Assembly (NCBI RefSeq): GCF_001905795.1
Contig: NZ_LIXJ01000004.1
Span: forward strand, 248,001-312,000
Direction of reading: 5' to 3'
Source of the DNA: Streptomyces sp. CB01580
Lineage (GTDB): Bacteria > Actinomycetota > Actinomycetes > Streptomycetales > Streptomycetaceae
Length of the DNA: 64,000 nucleotides
Shown here: positions 43,903 to 50,668 of the stretch, piece after piece
Position numbering within the stretch: position 1 is the stretch's first letter
Layout: every line of letters starts with the position of its first letter
Translations under genes and position numbers: made by a program
The notes under the pieces: generated by a model
What the model was told of the DNA's origin: nothing
Database searches by the model: none
Seen by the model: the letters and a program-made list of their open reading frames with translations, nothing else

Positions 43903-44460
43903 ATGATTACCAAGCGCATCCCGAACCGTCTTGCGCATCCGACGGAATCGGTGGCGCGCGGCACTGCCGCACCCTTGGCGTCCGCCGCCGACTGCGGTCT
44001 ACTGCTCATCAGACTGACCTTTGGACTGCTGTTGGCGGGGCACGGCGCGCAGAAACTGTTCGGCCTCTTCGGGGGCCACGGCCTGACGGCGACCGGCATG
44101 GGCTTCGAGACTCTCGGGTTCCACCCGGGGAAACTCTTCGCGGTGATCGGCGGCGGGTCCGAGTTCCTGGGTGGCCTCGGCCTTGCCGTGGGGCTGTTCA
44201 CCCCGCTGGCGGCCGCCGCCCTGATCGGCATGATGATCACGGCCATGGTGACCGTCACCGGCGCCCACGGCCTGTGGGACACGGACGGCGGCGTGGAGTA
44301 CAACGTCTGCATCGCCCTCGTCGCCCTGTCCATCGCCGCCATCGGCCCGGGCCGGCTCGCCTTCGACCGGTTCTTCCGCTGGGGCGACGGCGGCTGGCGC
44401 GAGGCCGCCTTCGCCCTGGGACTGGGCGGCATCGCCGCGGCGATCACCCTCAGCCTCTGA
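43903..44460 (+). CDS. DoxX-family membrane protein
   Basis: 185 aa from ATG 43903 with CGGAG seven bases before. Four helices: LLLIRLTFGLLLAGHGAQKLFGLFGGHGLTATGMGFETLGFHPGKLFAVIGGGSEFLGGLGLAVGLFTPLAAAALIGMMITAMVTVTGAHGLW. DoxX proteins are integral membrane partners in redox balance/thiol stress. Well conserved, G/C-rich third positions, intact. Confidence 0.88.
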   Translation: MITKRIPNRLAHPTESVARGTAAPLASAADCGLLLIRLTFGLLLAGHGAQKLFGLFGGHGLTATGMGFETLGFHPGKLFAVIGGGSEFLGGLGLAVGLFTPLAAAALIGMMITAMVTVTGAHGLWDTDGGVEYNVCIALVALSIAAIGPGRLAFDRFFRWGDGGWREAAFALGLGGIAAAITLSL

Positions 44461-44472
44461 GGACGGCAGAGG

Positions 44473-44532
44473 GACCGTTCCCCGCCGGACCGTTCCCCGC
44501 CGGACCGTTCCGCGCCGGACCGTTCCCCGCCC
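44473..44532. repeat. Four 15-bp tandem repeats
   Basis: GACCGTTCCCCGCCG at 44473, 44488, 44503 (one change) and 44518 (one change), just after the DoxX stop. 44533-44835 holds a short direct repeat of ACCACGCTCTTCG (about 44640, 44655) but no gene. Confidence 0.85.
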
Positions 44533-44835
44533 GCTACCCGCAGGGAAACCGCAGGTAGGGGTAGTGAGAGCGGCAGGTATTCATTCGCGGTCGGTCGAGC
44601 AGATCTGTGGACCTGCCCGGCAAGGCACGACGTTGGAACCACGCTCTTCGGGACCACGCTCTTCGCGGCTCGCGCCAAAGCGGCGGCCCAACTGATCGTT
44701 TCAGAATGCCGTCCGGAGTCGCGGGAACTTACGTTGCTGCAGGCCGGTTCGAACAGACCCCGGTGTACTCGTCGGCTCGGCTTGAAGCTTCTCCGAGGAG
44801 GGGCACTTGCGACCCTGTCGCTGAAAGCAGGCCTG

Positions 44836-46137
44836 TCAGCTGCGCAAGGTGGCACGCAGGCGCAAGCCGACAGGTGTGAGACCTCCGAAGGTGGTGACCT
44901 GGTAACTGGGCTCCGGTCCGGACGGCTCGCTCACGTGATAGCGGCGGGCGGTCTGCGCGGTCAGGAGTGTCAGCATCGCCATGGCCAGAGCGGCTCCCTC
45001 GCAGCCGTGCGGCCCGGTACCGAAGGAGAAGAAGGCCTCGCCTTTCGCCGGCGAGCCCGAATCCTCGAGCCAGCGTTCGGGCTGGAACTGGTCCGGCTCG
45101 AAGTGTTCCCGTGCGTCGCGGTGGGCGGTGTAGGGGCAGACGAGAACGGTGGCCCCGGCGTCGATGGTGTAGTCGGCGAGCTGAGTCTGTCGCGTGGCGC
45201 GCCGGGTCAGTAGCCAGCTCGGGGGGTGCAGTCGAAGCACCTCGCGTACCAGTGCCTGGGTGTACTGCAGGCTGTCGAGGTGGGTACTGGTCGTCGCGGC
45301 CGGGTCTACGGGCAACAAGGCGGCTTCGGCCGCGACGCGGCCCGCGGCCTGGGGATACCGGGCCAGGTGGAGCAGGATCCATCCGGCTGCCCGGGAAGGG
45401 GTCTCGAAGGTGGCGACGGTGATTCCGGGGAGGCTGTCCAGGATGGCCTCTTCCGGCAGTGGACCGTAGCGGGAGGAGGGCCGGAGCATCTGTCCCAGCA
45501 CGTCGTCACCGAGGCGGCCCGATGAACGGCGTCGGCAGACGACGGACCGCAGAGCGTTGGTGAAGTCGACTTGCTGCCGTGTGCGGAACCGCCGTGCCGG
45601 TGTGGGGATCCAGCGCGGCCATGCCCAGCGCGAGGGGCGTACGAGCATCTCCCGGGCCAGGAAGAGCTGTGGGGCAAAGGGCAGCAGGGCGGGAGCGTCT
45701 TCGGAGAAGAGGTAGCGCACGCCGATCTCTGCGAGGGCGTGCCGGAGCGCGGGAAGAATCTCGACGTCCTGGCCCGTGGGCCATTGGTCGGCAAATCGAG
45801 CGGTCCCGGGTGCAATCTCACCGATCCGGGCTGCGACCGCCTGCGGGCGTAGTCCGCGCATGCGGGCGGCATGAGCGTGCGCCCGTACCTCGGGCGTCTG
45901 TGCTCCGCTCGACCGCTTCAACGGCGGGAAGAGAGGCGAGGGCACCTTGAGGAAGTCCTGCGCGCGGCGCAGCACCTCTTCACACGGCCCGGCCGTAGCG
46001 GCTACGTAGACACCCGGCTCCAGCTGCCAAACGTCCCCGCACTCGTCAGCGCCACGGCGCGCCAGTGCCAGCCGGTCGCGGCTCCAGGCCGCGAAGCTGC
46101 TTCCCGGCAACCGCAGCGGCTCATCCATTCGGCCCAT
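44836..46137 (-). CDS. Cytochrome P450, partner of an upstream micro-peptide
   Basis: 433 aa. I-helix ITVATFETPSRAAG (consensus AGxET is ATFET here), K-helix ExxR in REVLRLHPPSWLLTR, PERW as FQPERWLEDSG, and heme loop FFSFGTGPHGCEGAALA with the Cys ligand. Length typical (400-440). No ferredoxin or terpene synthase adjoins it. The only upstream same-strand gene is a 24-codon ORF 97 bases away. Actinobacterial P450s paired with very short peptide genes cross-link aromatic side chains of RiPPs; that is the inferred role. Confidence 0.88.
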   Translation of the reverse strand: MGRMDEPLRLPGSSFAAWSRDRLALARRGADECGDVWQLEPGVYVAATAGPCEEVLRRAQDFLKVPSPLFPPLKRSSGAQTPEVRAHAHAARMRGLRPQAVAARIGEIAPGTARFADQWPTGQDVEILPALRHALAEIGVRYLFSEDAPALLPFAPQLFLAREMLVRPSRWAWPRWIPTPARRFRTRQQVDFTNALRSVVCRRRSSGRLGDDVLGQMLRPSSRYGPLPEEAILDSLPGITVATFETPSRAAGWILLHLARYPQAAGRVAAEAALLPVDPAATTSTHLDSLQYTQALVREVLRLHPPSWLLTRRATRQTQLADYTIDAGATVLVCPYTAHRDAREHFEPDQFQPERWLEDSGSPAKGEAFFSFGTGPHGCEGAALAMAMLTLLTAQTARRYHVSEPSGPEPSYQVTTFGGLTPVGLRLRATLRS

Positions 46138-46233
46138 GAGATCGTCCCTGACTCTCGTCCCTGTCCAGGCCGATGTCGTCGGCAGCGTGGCCGTGAGCCG
46201 GCGGGCGCCCGAGGGAGCCCGCCAGCAGTGCGG

Positions 46234-46308
46234 TCAGGTCCAGTCGTGTTCCCCGTACGCACCGTAGTGGCGGGTGAAGGACAGCTTGCCGAGCAGCTTG
46301 GCGATCAT
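46234..46308 (-). CDS. 24-aa candidate RiPP precursor upstream of the P450
   Basis: ATG 46308 to TGA 46234, missed by size cut-offs. GAGGAG (46315-46320) lies six bases before the ATG. 21 of 23 sense codons after ATG end in G or C, as in real genes here. The N-terminal half is a short leader (MIAKLLGKLS); the C-terminal half FTRHYGAYGEHDWT has two Tyr, two His and one Trp, good substrates for P450 biaryl or aryl cross-links. Position and coupling with the P450 support a peptide-P450 RiPP. I do not recognise the core from known biarylitides or cittilins. Confidence 0.65.
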   Translation of the reverse strand: MIAKLLGKLSFTRHYGAYGEHDWT

Positions 46309-46706
46309 GGTGCACTCCTCTCGACTTTTTTCAGCACCCAAGCGCCATATAATTCATATTTCCACACATGCCGCATATGTCACGCCCAAAGCATCGGCCG
46401 CACGCATGGATCCAAAGCCGCGGCGCCGACCGCCCCGGCCACGCGCAACCGGGCACCATGTGTCCCGCGCACACACTGTCGTCGCATTTCCGCCTGATGA
46501 GGATGGCGGGTCGGCGCGTCCGGCATCCGCACCTCGCCACTCGCGCTGCTTCCAGGTTCCCCCGGGGAACACGGGAGGACGTCGCGGCCCGCCGTTACGA
46601 GAAACTCGGGTACTACCTGGAACCCTGCTGACTCGTTCTCCCGGATGGCGCGCGGTGAACTCCCGTCCCGGACCAGGTCGCTTCGAACCATCGTCTTACG
46701 AGGCAT
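46309..46706. other. A/T-rich promoter area and debris upstream of the micro-peptide
   Basis: Just upstream of the peptide (46325-46380) the sequence drops in G+C with TATGAATTATAT on the minus strand, a likely promoter. From 46380 on the DNA is non-coding debris; short frames (for example one ending KLGYYLEPC near 46629) have no recognisable family. Confidence 0.45.
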
Positions 46707-46743
46707 CGAGGTATGGACCGGGCCTTGCTGCGCGAACCTCGGG
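46707..46743 (+). pseudogene. Second copy of the zinc-protein C-terminus
   Basis: Encodes GIEVWTGPCCANLGAPTP then stop (to 46758). 46707-46743 matches 41654-41690 at about 32 of 37 bases, same orientation, 5 kb apart. Marks an old duplication or the far end of the inserted block. Confidence 0.5.
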
Positions 46744-46921
46744 GCGCCCACCCCGTAGATCCGCCCACCGCCGCACAGGAGATCCGCACTTCGCCAAGAA
46801 CTGCCCCCGTCACCCGATCAGTGGCCACACTGAAAGAGCACACCATCTGCGGTATATACGGGATTGTGCGAATGCGCTGAGGGGGGATCCAGTCCGGTCT
46901 TCTCCCTACTAGGAGACGTTC

Positions 46922-47121
46922 ATGTCCACTCCCATCGCGCCACCGTCACAGCCCCCGCAGGGCTACTACCCGTACCCGCCCCCGCCGCCGCAGGGCTACT
47001 ACCCGCCGCAGCCCCCTCAGGGTTACTACCCCCGCAGCCCCCGCAGGGCTACTACCCCTACCCGCCGCAGGGGTACTACCCGTACCCGCCCCGGCCACTG
47101 ACGGGGAGCAGACAAAGGTGA
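46922..47121 (+). pseudogene. Frameshifted PQGYYP-repeat (Pro/Tyr-rich) protein
   Basis: ATG 46922 with AGGAGA before it gives MSTPIAPPSQPPQGYYPYPPPPPQGYYPPQPPQGYYP, then the frame leaves the repeat at the CCCCC run near 47028 and ends at 47101. In the next phase the repeat continues (PPQGYYPYPPQGYYPYPPRPLTG) to TGA 47119-47121, which overlaps the GTG of the Ig-like gene (GTGA). One base change restores a ~65-aa protein. Similar low-complexity heads occur on wall- or membrane-associated actinobacterial proteins. Confidence 0.65.
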
Positions 47122-47444
47122 TTCCCCAGCTCTCCGCCGATGACGTCTCTGGCGCCGTTGTCGGAGCGAAGGCCACCTTCAGGGCAACTCTTCTCGACCC
47201 CGACGGTGAGCCGATCCAGGGCGCCACCATCACCTTCAGGATGACGGGTGGCAAGGTCATCGGGAGCACGTCGACGGGCTCCGACGGGGTCGCAACCCTC
47301 AACAGCGGAGGGCACATGACCGATCCCCTTGGCGTGTGGGGGCCGGGTCTCAGTGGCGGGTACGAGGCGCACTTCGCGGGCAACAAGAAGTTCCAGCCCG
47401 CCACGGCCAACGCCGCGATCACGCCTGCACTGTTCGGCCGGTAG
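47118..47444 (+). CDS. Small Ig-like (Big-type) domain protein
   Basis: 108 aa from GTG 47118. IPQLSADDVSGAVVGAKATFRATLLDPDGEPIQGATITFRMTGGKVIGSTSTGSDGVATLN...YEAHFAGNKKFQPATANAAITP is a beta-sandwich of bacterial Ig-like type 1. No signal peptide of its own; start overlaps the PQGYYP ORF stop, so the two were probably coupled or originally one product. Confidence 0.75.
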   Translation: MIPQLSADDVSGAVVGAKATFRATLLDPDGEPIQGATITFRMTGGKVIGSTSTGSDGVATLNSGGHMTDPLGVWGPGLSGGYEAHFAGNKKFQPATANAAITPALFGR

Positions 47445-47499
47445 GCCTCTCCGACGCGGGCTGTCCGTCCGCTACGCGAACGACGGTGTGACCAGCTGA

Positions 47500-47536
47500 C
47501 ACGGCAGCCCCTGAAGAGAACTCAGGGGCTGCCGTG
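47500..47536 (+). terminator. Terminator after Ig-like gene
   Basis: Perfect 15-bp stem (47500-47514 with 47522-47536), 7-base loop AGAGAAC. Confidence 0.85.
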
Positions 47537-47641
47537 CGCTCGAAGGGCGCCGCTCGATGCGCCTGATGCACATCCACTGTCGACCGTGTCGATGCTCGTA
47601 CGCAGCGCTTCGCGGCAAACGGCCCCAACGGCTGATCGCAC

Positions 47642-47670
47642 GCCCCACCGCCCGCACCGGGCGGCGGGGC
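47642..47670. terminator. Hairpin between convergent genes
   Basis: GCCCCACCGCCCG (47642-47654) pairs with 47658-47670 except one A-C mismatch, followed by CTTTT. Suits the end of the leftward secreted-protein gene or rightward read-through. Confidence 0.65.
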
Positions 47671-47688
47671 CTTTTCGGCATGGCGCCG

Positions 47689-48075
47689 CTACAGAACCGC
47701 GATGGTGAAGCCGGAGGACTCGGGCAGGCCGTCCTTGAGGGTCACCACGGTGACGGCATCCCGTCGGCTGTCACACGACAGGGTGGGCCGCCCAATCGTC
47801 GAGACGCTGGTGGATTGGGGCCCGCCATTGGCCAGGATCAGGGCGTTGGACAGGTTGATGCCGGCATTCGGATTGACGATGACGCAGTAGAGGCCCTCGC
47901 CGACCTGGAAACTGTCGACCACGTTCTTCTGCCTCATCAGGTCGCCGTGGAAGTCCACCTCGGCCGCGGCCCTGGCGTTGGGGGCGACGATTTCGGCGGG
48001 CGCCGCGACAGCCTGGGAGGCGAACACAGCTGACAGGACAACGGCTCCTGCGAGGACAGCAGTGGTACGGCGCAT
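47689..48075 (-). CDS. Small secreted protein, unknown function
   Basis: 128 aa from ATG 48075 with GGAG upstream (GGAGTGACGCC-ATG). Signal peptide TTAVLAGAVVLSAVFASQAVAAPA. Mature part VDFHGDLMRQKNVVDSFQVGEGLYCVIVNPNAGINLSNALILANGGPQSTSVSTIGRPTLSCDSRRDAVTVVTLKDG has two Cys and an all-beta look. Not recognised. Intact in an otherwise decayed zone, suggesting it is in use. Confidence 0.7.
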   Translation of the reverse strand: MRRTTAVLAGAVVLSAVFASQAVAAPAEIVAPNARAAAEVDFHGDLMRQKNVVDSFQVGEGLYCVIVNPNAGINLSNALILANGGPQSTSVSTIGRPTLSCDSRRDAVTVVTLKDGLPESSGFTIAVL

Positions 48076-48205
48076 GGCGTCACTCCATGGATCGGCTCGC
48101 AGCGCGGATCCGCCGCGAAGTGATGGGGTGCCGGCGACGCTAGTGCGGGTGACCGCGGCAGAATGCCCGACTGCCCGAGGGGTCATCTGATCAGGTGCCC
48201 ACTGA

Positions 48206-48424
48206 GAGGGCCTTCCGGCGCAATCAGAATCTCGTGGACGGGCTCGGGAGTGGCGCAGGAACGGGCAGCTCGCGGAGGACGGCGAGTACGAGTACGACAT
48301 TGCACCGTGGGCGAGGCAGTGGGATGAGAACGGCGTCCTCAAGGACGACCGCACGCTTGCGGAATCCGACTCGGACCATCGAACACTGCTGCACTTCCGG
48401 TCGCTCCACGGCAGAGCGTCGTGA
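48206..48424 (+). pseudogene. Fragment of a YwqK/MORN-like antitoxin-type protein
   Basis: Open frame without start: GRAREWRRNGQLAEDGEYEYDIAPWARQWDENGVLKDDRTLAESD ends at TGA 48422-48424. W-x-x-N-G-Q-L-x-x-x-G and W-D-E-N-G-x-L are the repeat units of YwqK-type immunity/antitoxin proteins. The 5' part is lost. Confidence 0.45.
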
Positions 48425-48870
48425 CCGTGACGGGACTGCCACTCACCTGTCCGACGAGACGACCACCGGACGGTCTTCGACGAGCTTCTGCAGGCCCGGC
48501 GGTTCGACTGCTCCCACGAGGCCATCGCGGATGCCGCGTGCTGCCGCCCGAACCGCCGCCCATGAGCACATGCCTATCCGCGGGAGTTCCTGGTGGGTGT
48601 GGGCGCTCCGCCGAGCCCGCGTGATCACGCTCCGAGCGTCCGCTCCGCATAGCCCCCCGGACCGTTCCGAACCGGACGTCAGAAGGACGTCAGAAGGACG
48701 TCAGAAGGACATGCGCGGAACGTCAGCCGCTTGCTACAGGGTGGGGCTGCCGTTCGGCCCGGCTCAAACCCCCGTCCGGGCCGAGCGGGCACGGCATCCG
48801 CGCACGCACGGAAAGACGGCGACGGGCGCGAGTGGCTCAACGACTACGCATGGGACGGCACCCGGACCGG
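48425..48870. other. Gene debris, with an 11-bp triplication
   Basis: Short G/C-biased frames (for example RTVFDELLQARRFDCSHEAIADAACC at about 48470-48545 and DGREWLNDYAWDGTRTGRHHHTA at about 48820-48890) look like broken genes. GACGTCAGAAG is repeated three times at 48675, 48686 and 48697. Confidence 0.45.
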
Positions 48871-48879
48871 CCGGCACCA

Positions 48880-48972
48880 CCACACAGCTTGACGGAAAAC
48901 CGGCGCACAGAGCAGGTGGAGCCTGGCGGCGTAACTCTCGGGTGTCTTGTCGTAGCGGGTGGCCGGTTCCCG
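48880..48972 (-). pseudogene. IS5-like transposase C-terminal fragment
   Basis: Minus strand encodes REPATRYDKTPESYAARLHLLCAPVF. ATRYDKTPESY is the conserved end of many actinobacterial IS5-family transposases (…IATRYDKT-ESY…). The rest of the transposase and terminal repeats are not visible. Confidence 0.6.
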
Positions 48973-49234
48973 CCGGCTGGTGGAACGATGCGGGCCGCCC
49001 CTCGCACGACAGGTTCGGCTGCGTCCGCGAGACAGACGGGAGCGCACACATCTGGCGCATCCCCGACGGGACCCGTTGGAGCATTCCCGCCCACAGGTAG
49101 TACTCCAGGATCTTGTGACTTGTGAGGCCGTGCGAGTGCTCAAAGGAGGAATGAAGTTACGCTCCGACTCCTTTCCGTGCATCGTTCTCTACGGAATCTG
49201 CCCAATCTGGGGCAGAACAGCGAAGGAGAACATA

Positions 49235-49516
49235 GTGAGGAACGTCAAGAAGATCGCAGCGGTGGCCGTGGCCACGTGCGGGATCCTCTTCGCCGGCATC
49301 GGCGGGGCCAGCGCTGACACCCGTAACGGGGAGGACGACCACCAGGGGGACAACATCCCCGTGCTCAGCTTCATCAACGAGCTCAACTGGGACGAGTCGC
49401 CCTTCTGCGGAATCCAGGTCAAGACCGAGGAGAGCCAGCAGCAGACGTCATGCCCGGTTGTGCACCAGGAGCAGCCCGATAACAGCCCCGTCTACATCGC
49501 CACCTTCGGGTCCTGA
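49235..49516 (+). CDS. Small secreted protein with one disulfide, unknown
   Basis: 93 aa from GTG 49235 (GAAGGAG nine bases upstream). Signal peptide VKKIAAVAVATCGILFAGIGGASA; mature part about 65 residues, acidic (DTRNGEDDHQGDNIPV), Gln-rich, Cys in SPFCGI and TSCPVV. Size and layout recall small secreted or wall peptides of Streptomyces, but no family is recognised. Own terminator follows. Confidence 0.7.
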   Translation: MRNVKKIAAVAVATCGILFAGIGGASADTRNGEDDHQGDNIPVLSFINELNWDESPFCGIQVKTEESQQQTSCPVVHQEQPDNSPVYIATFGS

Positions 49517-49526
49517 TCTTTCATAG

Positions 49527-49566
49527 CGGTCCGACGGTCCGGCGGTTCGCCCGTCGGACCGTTTTA
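49527..49566 (+). terminator. Intrinsic terminator with U-run
   Basis: CGGTCCGACGG (49527-49537) pairs with 49551-49561, then TTTTAC. Confidence 0.85.
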
Positions 49567-49718
49567 CTTTGCGATCCGCCCGGTAGGCGACCGATGACGG
49601 ATGTCGGCGACGACGGCCGGCCGACCGGCCGACGTCCGGCGTAGCGCCGAAGGAAGCCCTCGGGGTGAGCAGCGACCGCACAAGGCGCGCACATCTCGAT
49701 CAGCAGCCGGGCAGCATC

Positions 49719-49795
49719 GGACGCCGCACGGCCCGGCCTCCGGCCGAACGACGGCACTACGACGGCGCTACGCACTTCGACGGCACTTCGACGAC
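49719..49795. repeat. Truncated copy (C) of the GTCGTCGAAGTGCCG-bounded repeat
   Basis: Shares the GCACGGCCCGGCCTCCGGCC block and the terminal CGGCACTTCGACGAC (49781-49795) with the full copies near 61.0 and 62.7 kb; left half is missing. Confidence 0.7.
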
Positions 49796-49800
49796 GCGGC

Positions 49801-50502
49801 CTACGCCGACCTCAACCGGGCCAGCGTGGCCTCCAGTTCGGCCTGGGCGGCCCGTCCCGCGGACTCCGCGTCGCCGGCCACCACGGCCCGCACCAGCGCG
49901 TCGTGGGTGGCGTCGCCGTGGTCCGGGTCCTCGCGACGCAGCCCCAGCAGGTCAACGAGGTCGATGAGCCCCTGCCGCAGCGCGGGGGCGAACTCGCCGA
50001 ACAGATCGGTGAGTACGGGGTTGTGGGCGGCGGCCACCACCGCCGCGTGCAGCGCGATGTCCGCGTCCACGAACTCCGCGTCCGCCCCGCCGCCCGCCGC
50101 TCGCCGCGCGGCGAGTGCCGCGTCCAGGGCGACCAGGTCCTCGTCCGTGCGGCGGCGGGCGGCCAGCCGCGCCGCCTGGACCTCGATCAGCATGCGCACT
50201 TCGTAGACGTCGGTGACCGAGGCGCGGCGCAGCCTGGTCGGCCAGTCCTCCGTCACCCGGTCCGCGACGACGAAGACGCCCGCGCCCTGGCGGGACTGGA
50301 GCAGGCCGAGGGTGGCCAGGGTGCGGACCGCCTCGCGGACGGTGGAGCGGCCCACGCCGAGCGTCTTGGCGAGGCTGGTCTCGCCCGGGATCTTCGTGCC
50401 GACCGGCCAGCGCCCCCCGGTGATCTGCTCGCGCAGATGGTGCGTGGCCTGTTCGACCAGGGGGCTGGGGCGGAGCGGACCGAGCGAGGACACCGAATTC
50501 AC
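49801..50502 (-). CDS. GntR-family (FadR subfamily) regulator
   Basis: 233 aa from GTG 50502. Winged HTH (ATHHLREQITGGRWPVGTKIPGETSLAKTLGVGRSTVREAVRTLATLGLLQSRQGAGVFV) and an FCD domain (EVRMLIEVQAARLAARRRTDEDL...FVDADIALHAAVVAAAHNPVL) whose Asp/His residues bind metal plus a small acid ligand. Divergent from leuA; a palindrome ACCTGTCAGGT (50501-50511) overlaps its start and abuts the leuA -35 box, so it may control both. Confidence 0.88.
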   Translation of the reverse strand: MNSVSSLGPLRPSPLVEQATHHLREQITGGRWPVGTKIPGETSLAKTLGVGRSTVREAVRTLATLGLLQSRQGAGVFVVADRVTEDWPTRLRRASVTDVYEVRMLIEVQAARLAARRRTDEDLVALDAALAARRAAGGGADAEFVDADIALHAAVVAAAHNPVLTDLFGEFAPALRQGLIDLVDLLGLRREDPDHGDATHDALVRAVVAGDAESAGRAAQAELEATLARLRSA

Positions 50503-50510
50503 CTGTCAGG

Positions 50511-50540
50511 TTGTCTGAGGACTTGCTTTCTGGCTACTGT
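50511..50540 (+). promoter_or_regulatory. leuA promoter
   Basis: TTGTCT (50511-50516), 18-base spacer, TACTGT (50535-50540). The predicted start is about 50547, at the ATG of the leader peptide, so that peptide is probably leaderless. Confidence 0.55.
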
Positions 50541-50546
50541 ACCGGC

Positions 50547-50594
50547 ATGACGCACAGCGGTCTCCTTCTTCTCGGCTGCCGCGGCGGGGCCTGA
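50547..50594 (+). CDS. leuL: leuA leader peptide (attenuator)
   Basis: 15 aa, [15 protein letters not shown], with four consecutive Leu codons (CTC CTT CTT CTC) followed by the attenuator hairpin and leuA. Stalling at Leu codons under leucine starvation would prevent the terminator stem. No SD precedes the ATG. Confidence 0.8.
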   Translation: MTHSGLLLLGCRGGA

Positions 50595-50616
50595 AGCGAC
50601 CGGCGCCCCGCCGCGG
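50579..50616 (+). terminator. leuA attenuator hairpin
   Basis: CCGCGGCGGGGC (50579-50590) pairs perfectly with 50605-50616, loop 14 bases. The left arm lies within the end of the leader ORF, as needed for ribosome-controlled attenuation. Confidence 0.75.
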
Positions 50617-50668
50617 GTGCCGTGTGCTGTGCCGGTCGCATCCGGCGATGCGAGAAGAGACCGTTTCC

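Noticed and set aside
48195..49100. 301-codon frame across the debris zone
   Set aside because: Composition (Arg/Thr/Ser) and absence of family features show an out-of-phase shadow of several degraded fragments in other frames.
41193..49800. A second copy of the tRNA-His 3' end (attR)
   Set aside because: Read through for GGTTCGAGTCCCG and found none, so no right attachment site is claimed.
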